NCBI RefSeq assembly: GCF_964355755.1
Contig: NC_092676.1
Span: 3,826,288 to 3,890,287 of the forward strand
Length of the DNA stretch: 64,000 bases
Direction of reading: 5' to 3'
DNA from: Antedon mediterranea
Lineage: Eukaryota > Echinodermata > Crinoidea > Comatulida > Antedonidae
The position numbers and the translations under genes are program-made. Shown piece by piece: positions 20,744-33,100 of this stretch; positions within the stretch are counted from its first letter, which is position 1, and each line of letters begins with the position of its first letter. The notes beneath the pieces were generated by a model that ran no database searches, was not told where the DNA came from, and saw only the letters and a program-made list of their open reading frames with translations.

Positions 20744-22980
20744 ACCGTAATTGCAAAACTTTGAACGGATAAATATTGTATGGTACGATAGTATTTCTTT
20801 GATTGGTGCAATCAGAAATACTTTCTCTATCGTTCGCCGTGTGTTCTTCCTTTGCCAATTTGTAAATTTTCTACATGTTGAGTTCTTTGTATGACACGGC
20901 AAATGAACACACTGTGAATGTCAGCCGTCCGCCATTCCTGTACTTCTGCCTGATGTGCAAACCAGCGACGATGTAATCACTCTTTGTATGATACAATCGT
21001 TTTAACTGTGCAAAAGTCAAAACAGAAACATACGCGATAATTGCGTGTGTTTCAAAAATGTGACATCATGACACGCTACATAAGCCAATTGAAGTCTTAG
21101 TGGGCATGAATTCTGACGATAACATATAGGCCTAGTCAACGTCTTAATACGTTCAAAGGCGAGCCCCCGGCGCTTGGTACAGTTTATAGCGATACTCGGT
21201 TTTGAAGCTACTATTTTTTAGCCTACGGCACCTGTTAGGCCTTTTCTGAAATAGGCCTACAAAAAAAAACTAAATACCGTTTACCATCTTTTGTATGCTT
21301 TATTTTGGTATGTTTTAGCGCCCTCAATATTTTGTATAAAAGCAAAATTGAATGTAATTACAATAGGCCTAAAGTTCCCATATCCTACAGCAGGTCGAAA
21401 TTCCACTTAAAATGAACATTTGATCGAACATAGCCATTTAGTGGTTTAATGACAGGGCGTCGGCATTGAAAAAAGATGAGTTCCAGTTCGAATCTTGATC
21501 TGGGCGATGTTTGTCACAGGCAGGTGTTTCTCACTCTTTACCGTTTATACATGTAATAATATATTATATTGATCGACATGTATTAAACATTTACATCCTT
21601 TCGCCAACATGTGTACCTTATATGACCTGTGATATCCGTACAAATTCATGTGAATTTTAGCAATATACGTCAATTTACATAATGAACTATATTTGACATG
21701 AATGCAGCTTCACATACAGGATATGATGAGAGACTTGAATGAAGCCCGGCTCGTAAAACGTAGATACTTACAATGAGCCTGTATTATGAAATTCATATTT
21801 GAATCAAAGGCAATGGATTCACTCGGAAAGATTTTCATTCAGTTAAATAATGGGGTGGGGTGGGGGGTGGGGGGGGGGCTTGGTGGGGTAATTGGATATA
21901 ATGTAATTTTGTTATTATGATGCTTTGGCTACCAATCCAAGGGTCCTGGGTTCAAGTCCTGTCTCCACTCCCAAAGATTTGTAATAAGACTTTGTTTTAA
22001 TGTAGACTATCTTGTGTATACGTTTGTCTTGTGAACAGGATTGCCTTTAAGAAGGATAGTGAATGATTCATTTATGATTATCCTTGTCAATTTCCCTAAA
22101 TATATATTTGTTTTTAAAGAAAGGAAAGTGCGCTTAACAGCTATGAATGGGATTCATTTAATGAAATGAATTTCAAAAATGAGTTTAAAAAAAAAATTAT
22201 GTAAACATATGCTTTGTAATGTGTTTATATTAAATGTATGTTTTATTGATCCTTCTACACATGCCTTTAATAGCATTCAATTTGAACACTTCTCAGTTTA
22301 GCATATCATAGCACAGTGGTACAATTTTCATAGAATACTACCATAACACATTTTTATTTGTAATAATAATTCAGTACACACAAACATTTGGCGGTCGTTG
22401 CCTCGAATGAAGCATTTATTGATATATGTAATCAATTATTCTTAAGACAAATATCTCATAAATTGTAACAGTAATGTTTTACCCTTTTTTCCTCTTTCAA
22501 ATGGCATAAAAATAGCAGGCAATGGGTTTGATACGTTTTAACCATATTTCCCAACGGGCATCCCGTCGCCTGGGCCGTTGCAGTGGCTAGCTGGAGGGCT
22601 GTGTTTACAATTACGTTGTAGCTCCCGCGGGATACGAGTTGACATTTTGGTGTCTAGGCCTATATAGATATTTTATTTTTCATCAACAAAATTCTGTATA
22701 TAACATACATTTCATCATACTGCGACAACTGTCGGCATCATGTTTTCGAAGAGATCTATATTAATGTTCATAAACATTAACAACATCACATTTTTTTTAA
22801 TCAATAATACTATGTACAATACCATACTTGTAACATACTATAACATAACCAATTTTTACACATAAAACATCTTACCCTAAACATTACATTTTCACGTTAT
22901 TTTCTAACTATCTATCCAATTTTCGTTACATTTTTCTTCTCTACTTTCTTTAGTAGAAAAATAGAAATAGCCATATGAAC
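20744..22980. other. No gene recognised; SINE-like fragments and a G-rich run
   Basis: A tRNA-like A-box/B-box pair (GTGGTTTAATGACAGGGCG; CCAGTTCGAATC) lies at 21440-21510. A second fragment at 21905-22000 (CCTGGGTTCAAGTCCTG; CCACTCCC) resembles the SINE in CRYL1 intron 3. A G-rich run lies at 21851-21890. No splice-bounded coding segment is seen. Confidence 0.45.
21851..21890 (+). repeat. G-rich tract with quadruplex potential
   Basis: Runs of four to ten G separated by single T, in the form GGGGTGGGGTGGGGGGTGGGG. It meets the simple G3+N1-7 rule for a quadruplex on the plus strand. It lies in intergenic sequence. Confidence 0.6.
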
Positions 22981-23389
22981 TGACAGCTAATTGATCGGTT
23001 TAGTATAATATGTTGATATTAAAAATAAAAATGATTGTGTTAAGTATTTTATAAAATGGAAATTATTTTCACTATTGGAAGTACAGGAAACGAGCGCAAC
23101 CAGGACAATTGAACGAGCGCAACCAAGACAATTGAACGAGCTGCTATAATATAATTGGGGCAACATGTTTGTACAGATATAAAACGACTGAGTTTGTCTT
23201 GTGGCGGTGTAATACTGTAGTATCGTCTCCAATGACGTCACCACAGAGAGCTGAGTGTATCACGATGTGTACGCGCGGGTATCAAGTAGGTCTATTAGAT
23301 TCTTCGTTGTGTCACTTAATGTCACTATATGTAGTAAAATTAGCAGTAAGAAGAATGTGGTAATGTAGCATTAGCGGAGTACAAGCGGT

Positions 23390-24900
23390 GGAAAAACACC
23401 TGTTGTACGTGATAGTACCTGTGGTGTAGCATTCATTGTGTAGAAAATGTAGCAATAGAATAAAACATGGATGCCTCAAGTGGTATAATAATTACTATAA
23501 CAGTTCTGTAGTGTGCGTTTGTGTATAGAAATTGATGAAATGTATGGTACGCTTACGTGATAATAATGTTGTAGTGTAGCATTAGATTTTGTGTAGCAAT
23601 GTAGAAGAAATGTGTCTCTTGTAGTATATACTGTAGTGTAGCGGGGAAGGTTTGTAGCCAAACAGGAGTAGAAACATGTACGTTTCTGTGGAATAAATTA
23701 AATGAGAATGTAGCTGCTATATGTAAAGAGAATGTAGCAATATTAGATAGTGTATGTGGTTGGAATAAAGTACTGTACATGATAAAGTAAATGAGAAGGT
23801 CGAGTGCCACTCTGTAGTGTAGCAGCAGGGTTTTGTAGACAAACAGGAGTAGAAACATGTACGTGTCGGTGTAATAAATGAAATGAAAATGTAGCTGTTA
23901 TGTAAAGAAAACTAGCAATATTAGATAATGTATGTGGTTGGAATAAAGTACATGATAAAGTAAATGAGAAGGTCGACTGTATTATAGTGTAGCAGCAGAC
24001 AGACAAACAGGAGTAGAAACATGTACGTCTCGGTGTAATAAATGAAATGAAAATGTAGCTGTTATGTAAAGAAAACTAGCAATATTATATAATGTATGTG
24101 GTTGGAATAAAGTACATGATAAAGTAAATGAGAAGGTCGACTGTATTATAGTGTAGCAGCACTATAAACAGCAGACAGACAAACAGGAGTAGAAACATGT
24201 ACGTGTCGGTGGAATAAATGAAATGAGAATGTAGCAATATGTGGTTGGAATAAAGTACTGTCGTGAAGCAGTGGCATTTGTAGCGAATGAGAGTAAGCAA
24301 CATTACTCGGTAGTGTAGAATTTGACTTGTGTGAAACGTAGCAATGAAAGATGTAGGCCTATGTAAGGAAAACATACTGCAGTGGATATTTTTGCAATTA
24401 ATGTGTAGAAGATGTAGCAATAGAATTAAATATTATATGCCTTAAGTGGTATAGTAATATCACAGTTCTGAGGTGTAGAGTTTGTGTATAGAAATTGATG
24501 AAATGATCTGTGTGGTACGCTTACATGGTAATAACAAAACTGTGTAGCAATTAAAGAAAACAATTACTGCAGTGGATTTTGTAGCAATAGAAGAAGTATG
24601 TTCGCGCTATAGCAATGTAGTAGGTAATATAGTGAAGCAGTGGAGTGTGTATGCTACAACAGCAGAAATTATGTACTTCGTGGTACTTTTGTATTTGAAG
24701 TAATTTGATGAGTTTGACCTTGATGAGTAGATAAAACATGCATTTTTAAAGTTGTAAGTGCATTGGAATTTATGTAGCAATCATAGAAATCACATACTTG
24801 GTAGTAGAATAAACAGTAGCTTATGTAACTACGTGTATAACAGTAGAGTGTAGGTAGTGATAGAGAAACGTGTGTGTTGTACTTGCAGTAGTGTAGTGTT
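23390..24900. repeat. Degenerate tandem repeats, about 164-181 bp period
   Basis: The phrase AACAGGAGTAGAAACATGTA begins at 23661, 23842, 24006 and 24182, so units are 181, 164 and 176 bp long. Outside this core the sequence still repeats GTAGCAAT and GTGTAGTG words. The many minus-strand frames here (TATTFSFH-like) are by-products. Confidence 0.8.
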
Positions 24901-25073
24901 CTGTAGCTTTTAAAATTGGGGTATATTTCACGACGCCCGTTCTGTTTCGCCGCTGTTGAAAAATAGGGAGGATTGATCAATGTCGTTTCAAAGGTTTATA
25001 CTTTATAATAAACAATGGATACAAACAATATAATTAGAATAGAAACCGGAGTTAACCTTTAAGACAATGATTT

Positions 25074-25256
25074 TGCTTAAAGGGCGGCTCCGGGTTTAAA
25101 ATTTGTAATGTTTACTTTAACATGTAAACCTGTACTGTGGAGCAAAAATTCTCATTCCCCACTCTCGATCCAATTTGATCAAGGTTGCATACGTATATTT
25201 TATTATAACCAATAGAAATGTTAACACTCCGGAGTTACCCTTTAAGCAAATATTTG
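25074..25256. mobile_element. MITE with CTTAAAGGG-type ends
   Basis: Left GCTTAAAGGGCGGCTCCGG (preceded by a partial GGAGTTAACCTTTAAG) pairs with the inverse of right CTCCGGAGTTACCCTTTAAG. The spacing is about 180 bp. No coding capacity is seen. Confidence 0.55.
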
Positions 25257-25469
25257 TATGCATTTGCCCACTTCAATTGTAGATTACGAGGTCCATTAAT
25301 TAAACTGATTTGATATTTAAAAGCCTCAGTTTTTGACAATCCACCAGGACTTTGCCTTTTTCGACAGGAATACTTCAACTTAGACCCTTTGAGTTACTGA
25401 CATTTGTTCTGCTACTGAGGTAGGCGGTATGTAAATGAGTTTTAAATAAAGTCAGTGTGGGCTTACAGA

Positions 25470-25622
25470 TTGGTTCTCACTTGAAGCCAACGCAGAGGAA
25501 TGTAAGCGCGCCGCAAGCAAACTGACGCGATGGATTGTCCGAAGTGTCGGTTGTGATTGGCCAACTCACTTGTGTTGTGCAGACGTCGTTGTGTTGCGTG
25601 CAAGTGAAACCCAGGCTTAATG
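25470..25622. mobile_element. Diverged CCCACTAG-family MITE
   Basis: It starts TTGGTTCTCACTTGAAGCC and ends GCAAGTGAAACCCAGGCTTA. The interior has TGTGATTGGCCAACTCACTTGTG, a diverged form of the short-form centre. It lies just downstream of the receptor gene's stop codon. Confidence 0.55.
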
Positions 25623-25835
25623 AAATCAACTCAGCTCTATCAACACATCTTTTATGGATATCAAACTTCCAAAAATGGATTGCTAATTTCTTTAGTTATT
25701 TTCGTTTAGAAATGCATTTAATTAATTTGCGGATGAAAAATATAGTAAGTCTGTTGAATTAGTGATTCTGATTGTTATCTCTCAGCAGAGTTGTTAAATC
25801 GTTTCGTAAACGTCTCAACTCTTATCAAATTTGAT

Positions 25836-28800
25836 CTAAAGATCGTCTGTCCAAGTCCAGGGTCGTGACGTATTCACTAAATCAACTGGATCAAACACAA
25901 GGTCATCTACGTTCCTTCTTTTCGGATTAAACAAAAGTAAGACCATAGTTACAGAAATTGTACTGATAACGTAGATCAAGAACATAAAACGGTCGATAAC
26001 CTCGGCAACGCGTTGCCAATCTCTTAAAATGCGTTCTTCGCGTCGCGTTTTCTCGCTAGCTGTACGCATACTAATAAGTATATCATCAACCGGTGTGGCA
26101 ATGCGTTTCAGATATAGTTTGTAAATGCAATTGTGTGAAAGCACGTTTCCGGTGTCTTCAAGCGCATTTTCCTCCTCGATAGATCTTGCTGTAGGAACGT
26201 GTATACCATACTGGCTAGACATACTATAATTACTCATATCACGTGGTACAAGGTGCGTTGAACTACGACCATGTCCTGTCCTGTGGAAAAGAAACAAAAG
26301 AGTCAGAAACGTGTTAAATCTCAGTGTACACTAGCAACAAACGTGTTAAATCTAAAGCTTGTTTCCCACTAGCGACTCAATACAAGGGATGTAAGGCAAC
26401 GTAAGTAGTGATTTTACCAATCACAAGCAATGGATTATTAGAACAGTGGCTAGCAAACGTTATTTTGCAGGAAAGTTTTCCGTTTGCTAGTTTCGTCCAG
26501 TTGACACACTTTGGTGAACTGCAAACAAGTTAGTTGGTCACTTTGTGAACAAATGGTCTTTTGGTGCTCAGCGGTCTCCGTTAACTTTAACGCTATTTCC
26601 CAATACGCAACGTGCAAGTTCCGCCCACTTTGTAAACAAATCGATCTGCGCGTGCGCAAACATTACGAAAACATTTAGCTACGTAGGTCGAGAAACTTAT
26701 TTCTTAAAAATAGCGTCAATGAAAAAACGTAAACCGTTTAAAATTAACGTTTACGTGCTCCTGCGAAAACTCTCTAATGACTCTAGTAGTCTAGACATGC
26801 AGCAGAAACTTCTCCAAACAGGGGAAACTCAACGTTTGCAAACACAAGTTCTGTTAAGTTTGCTCGACTGGCTCGGGTCGGGATTATTCTTTTCTATTTT
26901 AAAAATTTGTAATACTTACCGTGTTACAAGAGAGCTTCGAGATGACGTGCGTGATCTGACCATACTTCGATGACGTGTTTTTTTCCTTGCGTGTTTTTTC
27001 CACCTACTTGCCTCGAAATCGTCTTCATCACTTTCTGGTGCGCAATTACAAAGTTTCATGCAGACGATTTTTGACAGGTAAATGAATGTCAGCACCTTCA
27101 GCCAATCAGGAACCTCGGATGTACAATTCTCTCCCCGGTCAACAATGTTTAATATTAACACATTCATCGCAGTAGAAATTGAAGTTAAAACCATAATTGC
27201 TATGTAATACTGGGCTATAACAATGAAAAGAAAATGAATTAGTAGAAACGGATTAAACTTAACTTTGCCATCAAATTACTTTTATAACTTTAAAGATATA
27301 TTGTCCTCCTGAAAAAATAATTTATAACAAAAATTTTTTGAATATGCCATTTTAATGTAACATAATAATTATCCACTTTGACTAAAAATTGGATGGAAAG
27401 AAAATGTATTTACCTAAAAAACTGTAATTTTTATAGCTAAATATGGTCAAATTGGCTGCCAGCCAATGGGTTTTTGGTTGAATGTAACCATTTATTTGTC
27501 ATTTTATGAGTGAAAACATTTTTTTTTCGTTTTCTATGGAAATGATTACCTTTATTAAAACTACAAAATAAAATATTTTAAGTATAATTTAATTAATCTT
27601 ATTTTTTTAGGTTTATGGGGGACAATACATTTTTAAACTATTTTATAACATCTTATCACAATTGTCAGTCGTGTCACTTTTTTAATTAATAACTTTAAAA
27701 AAAATTGAATTAATTTTAAAGCATTTTGGCACAAACTGTTTTGAGTACATATGTATAATACAAAATTAATTATAGCTAATAAGAAATTTTTTATAGCTTG
27801 GTTTCAATATATGACGTAACGCGAGCGTCACACTGCGCACGTAATTTCACCAATAACTGTGATTGGTCAACTTATTTACGTTGCAAACCTGAAAACTTGA
27901 CATTCAAAACATTCATTTCTTATTTGCTTTTGATTGTGAAAATAAATTAATAGTCCATATATTGATATTACCATAAAACTCTATTTAAATTTACTACTGA
28001 TTGTATTTCGTTATTTGCATAATTGTATTTCTATAGACATTTGTAATAAAGTACAGTCCACGGTATAGTTACAATTCTATCGAATCCAGACGTCTAACAT
28101 CATAAATCATTCATGATTTCTGCTCCAGACGTCGAGTAACAAAAATATGGGGTCCCGCGTGCCAGATTGCTTTGCACAATAAAACATTTTTCCTTAATCG
28201 GTTTTCAAAATGACGCCACCATTTTGGAAATAAATGTTAATTTTGATTGATTGAAAATAACCTAAGCATTTAAAAACAAATCTTAGTTAACAAAGTCCAT
28301 TTTATAAATAACTGCTTTGATGATAAATAATGTCTCAGTTTTTACTTAAGCACTTTTTAGCTAAAGATTGATAAATGTCCAGCACCTATCCTTTTGTACT
28401 AGATCAATACAATTATAATATTATATTAACAATCGACAGTATTGATTATATTATTTACATATACTAGTGATACCACGCACATACACACGATTTTCCGGGC
28501 GCGTGCAAACTTTCTTAATGAATGGCACGGCTATTTTTATGCGCGCAGCGTCAACCATGTGTCTCTTCGTGACGTTGTCAATGACGTCATACTTACCGAT
28601 TAATGGAAAATGATCTGAAGTTCTTGGCATAGTTTCTGCAACTATCAACATGAATACGTTTAAACACAAAATTAATGTTACACATAACGAAGCTTTGACA
28701 ACAGCAACGCTGTACGGCATCCAGAATCCAACCATGGACAAACCAGATAAAAGAAATATTGGCATCACCAGATTATAGATATAATACAGAGGTTTACGAC

Positions 28801-29795
28801 GAAGCTTAATCTTGCACGTGACATCAACATAGCTGACATCCGGGCAACAGAGATATTGTTCGACACTGCGCACAAAGTGCGTATTTAACATTTTCCATTG
28901 CTCGTTCTCCATGAGTTCGTAAATTATCGGAGCTGCAGTGGCGTTAAACAAATCTAAGTATTGCTGATCGTACGTCCATGAGCCGAACTTTAAATCACAC
29001 TCGTGGTAGTCAAAGGGAAAGTGCGTTATGTCCAAAAGACATATACTGTGTACGATAAACGGCTTACTGGCAATCCGCACTAGCCCGTCGTGACGTAGCA
29101 CAGCATTAGTTAATAGAAGTTTATCCATAAAATCTGAATCTTTACTTTTGCCTCTATAAAGTAAAATAAACACAATTAGTTTGTTTAAATATGTATTGTC
29201 CCTCTGAAAAAAAATAATTCTTAAAAAATGTGTTTTTTAATTTCCATTTTAATGTAACATAATAGTTATCCACTATGAATGTAAAAATGTATTTACCTAA
29301 AAAAATGAAATTTAAAGCAAAAAAATGGTCTAATTGGCTGCCAGCCAATGAGTTTTTGGTTGAATTTAACCATTTATTTTGTCATTTTAAAAGTGAATTT
29401 TTTTTTCTATGGAAGTGATGAACTTTATTAAAACTACAAAATAACATATTCAAATTCTGATTTAATTTATCTTCAGTTTTCATGTTTTTGGGAATAATAC
29501 ATCTTTAAAGGGTTTCATATTTACATGTAAATAATAATAATATTATTAATAATAATATTGTTATTAGTAGGCCTAATAGTACATTTTTATTTATCATGCA
29601 TGCAAACTGTTTATGACTATAGGTAATAATTATGGTTTGGGGTACTGTATAATTTGTAAAAAAATGAAAGAATACGTTAGTGTTATTATTATTATTATTA
29701 TTATAAAATTTTGAAAAAAGGTGGATATAACAGAAAAGAAATATTAATGTTCTGATTCTAAGAACAGTAACATTGATAAAATCACATAATGTAAA

Positions 29796-29880
<85 letters not shown>

Positions 29881-30135
29881 ACGCCGAGAATGTTAAAGAG
29901 TCGCTATCCAATCGAGTTCGAACAATACCATGAAAGCCCCAGTGGTCTAATGGTTAGGACATCTGCATATCAAGCAGGCGGTCCGAGTTCGAGTCTCGGT
30001 TGGGGCGACTTTTTCTCATTTCACAGATTTCCTCATCTTTATCGTTTCAAATTAATTAATTAAATTTCAGTATATCACCGGGCGGTTTAGAATTAATGTT
30101 CTGTGCCTGATTTGTTTATATATATATTATATATA

Positions 30136-30188
<53 letters not shown>

Positions 30189-33100
30189 TAACAAAAGTGA
30201 GAATAACAATGAAATAGTTATTATTATTATTATTAGAAATAATTGTATTAATCTATTGAAGATGAAATGAATAAATAGTGGTTAACGCCACAAAAGAGAA
30301 AAAAAAATTATTATTATTAGTAATAGTACATACATACAACGTTATAAACTGTTTATGATATATGTATAAATGTAAACATATAATTTATGCATCAAACAAC
30401 AGTATATGTTTCATCAAACGAAGGCTGACTGGTGGTCAGCTTTTGTCACCAAGTGGTTAGTTTCACTCTTCATATTCCAAACATGATATCTCATTAACTT
30501 TATGCACGCCCATGTAATGCATTATCTATGCATGTGAAAACTTATGGTAATTTGTTTGCATCAAGGGACGTCTTCTCAACGTCCAAATATATGTCGCCTC
30601 TTTACTCTTTAAAGCTATCACGTGTTCACACAATAAAACAGATTCAAACGGGCAATTCTGAATAAATTCATTTTTTAACATTGGAACTATTTTATGTCTA
30701 TAGCATACAAATAAACTAATGCCATTTTGAAATTTACCTAATCCTAGTGTATGCGTTTGTTTGTAATATAATCAATAGAGTGGTTTAACGAGTTTTGGTA
30801 TTAACGCGGCGAATGACATATCCGTGATGAGCATGACTCGACGAAACGGTGGCAGACTTCGACAATGGGTGTTTAATTATGTGTCGTAATGTCGTTTTAA
30901 AAATTCACTTTACAGTTTTAAAACACATCATCTAAGTTTAATATCATTCCACTTTGTGAAAAAATAACTGGAGCCGCAATTCGTCATTAATATTGCAAAG
31001 AAATATTGTAAACGCTAGGAAAATTGTCATTGTTGAAATTTGACGGACTCGTACGTACGTACAAAAGGTTGTTTGAACGCGCGTGTTGATATTTGACGCG
31101 ACTTAACAAAGGTCAATCGTTTCTCTCTCCATGTGGTGTTAAGCGTGGTTCCTACTAGAACGCAACGCAGCGACGTATCGACGCGGCAAAGTGCTGTATT
31201 GCGTAGTCACAAGTGGGAACCGACGACGCAAAAGTGCTGCAAACATCGCAGGTTTGATTTCACGCAGACGGTGACAAACACAATTATTAGAAGGGCATTT
31301 GCTTACGTTGCGTAGATTACTTTGCGTCGCTAGTGGGAACCAAGCTTTAGTAACGACATAATGTCAATCGATTTAGCAATACAGACAATTGATGCGTAAT
31401 TCTGAAAGCAGGTTGTGTTAACATTATTTGAATGTCCAAAAATAGTTGGAGACGGCAGGCATCGGCCAGTTGTTTGCTAATAAAGTTAAATAATAATGAA
31501 ATCGTGTTGACGCAATTTAAGCGTCCGTCGTTTCAACACAAAACAAATCAGATGATAAAAGTTATAATAACATCATACTATGCAAGTCTAGTGACACAAT
31601 AATTGGCTTGCGTCGCCTAGATTTTTTAAATAAAAAATGTTTTAAAATTGTAATTGAGGTGCGTAGTAAAATTGTAATACGTAGGGCGTGGTAAATTCTG
31701 ACAGTTCGGCAAGGCATTTAACATTTAATCGAGGTATCATGTATCAACATTCAGATGTGGGTCAAATTAAAGTCTAAAGGGCGTGGTCAGTTCGAGAATA
31801 GAAAAGTTAATCGGTGTATCATACAGCATAAATGAATTCCCAGTCGTGGCAATTTCATCCACAAAAATGGCTTAAAGGGTACCTACCACCGGGCTTTTAA
31901 AAATATATTTATTTTTTGACAAATAAAACATATCTCTGCCATCAGCTTTCGTTTTGCTTTGTCGATGAAAAAGTTATATTTATCAATATATCAATGTTGT
32001 TACAGTCAAAGGAGATATAGCAAAAATTAAACCCGAAATACTCCTTTAAGAAAGAAAAAAAAATGTGGTCATAGTCATAAACACGTTTTTTTGTTTTGAG
32101 ATTAGAAAATGAATATTGCCAAGTCACAATAATAAACATAACATAATGATAGATGCATTATGCCGAATTTTAAAGTATATCTAAATACGGATTTTAAACT
32201 CCAAAGCAATGATGGATTTTAGAATGATACCATGCATTATAAATGCCACATACTGATTGTTGAACATTTCACTGAAATCGATGGCAGTCTAAATGTCTTT
32301 CTAAATGAGAGAAACTATAAAAAAAATGAGAGAAACTAAAAAAAAAAAGTGAGAGAGTCCTCACTTGGGTACCCCGAGTAAAAAAGTAAAAGATAGATAT
32401 TGGAGGTCTACACTGAAATGTTAATACACCTGCATGGCGGATGATTCGACAGCCAAGAATATATATATATTTTTAATCGCTGTCATAAAAGAGTGCTAAG
32501 TGTATCTATATATAAATTTACGTAAGGGCAAAATTCGGTAAATCTCGGTTTATTTCTAGAATTTCTACTCGATGGTATAGTTGGTTCATACTTTCGGTAC
32601 TGATTTTAACCATCTGATGTAACCCTGTTTACTAATTAAATTGAGTTAGGTAATTAGTTATTGACGATTAAAACGAATTTAGGTTCAACGATTTGCCCCA
32701 AATAGGGGTGTTTTCCGATCGTGGTATACACTGTCTAATGGATGTCCATCTTGAAAAATACCCGCCACAAAAATACGAGGAGGCTTCGCATTTTCCTATC
32801 TCCTCCTATGATAATTGTTTTTAATAGCTGAAAACTGGTTGAACAGCTAGAGTACAGCATCATAATGTTGAAGACAGGCCGATTTTCTTTAAAAAATACT
32901 ATTTTGATAGATTTAATATACGATTATACAAATGTATTGATTTGCGATGAATGGAACATTCCAATCTCTGTTTCACAAGTGTCTATTCCCTCAGGCGTCG
33001 TAATATAAAGGCAAGTACAGTACTGTATACTCGAAATTCGATCCATTTTTGTTTTCAATCTGTGCTGCAGAGGTTGGATATAATTTTTTTTTAAACGGAT

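Noticed and set aside
23476-24420. Several minus-strand frames of 61-111 codons with similar sequences
   Set aside because: They repeat with the ~164-181-bp tandem unit and have low-complexity composition. A gene family is not supported.
28451-28596. Extension of the receptor exon 4 frame by 48 codons
   Set aside because: Homology stops at PLIG, where a consensus donor GTAAGT occurs. The next exon supplies the expected AQYY in phase, so the extension is intron.
29936-30006. A functional tRNA gene
   Set aside because: The cloverleaf is good, but the same 230-bp unit including non-tRNA head and tail recurs at 45703-45945, and the AUC anticodon is not a usual animal tRNA. A SINE explains it better.
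29505-30063. Frames rich in YI repeats on both strands
   Set aside because: They are translations of the (TA)n microsatellite and the adjoining SINE.
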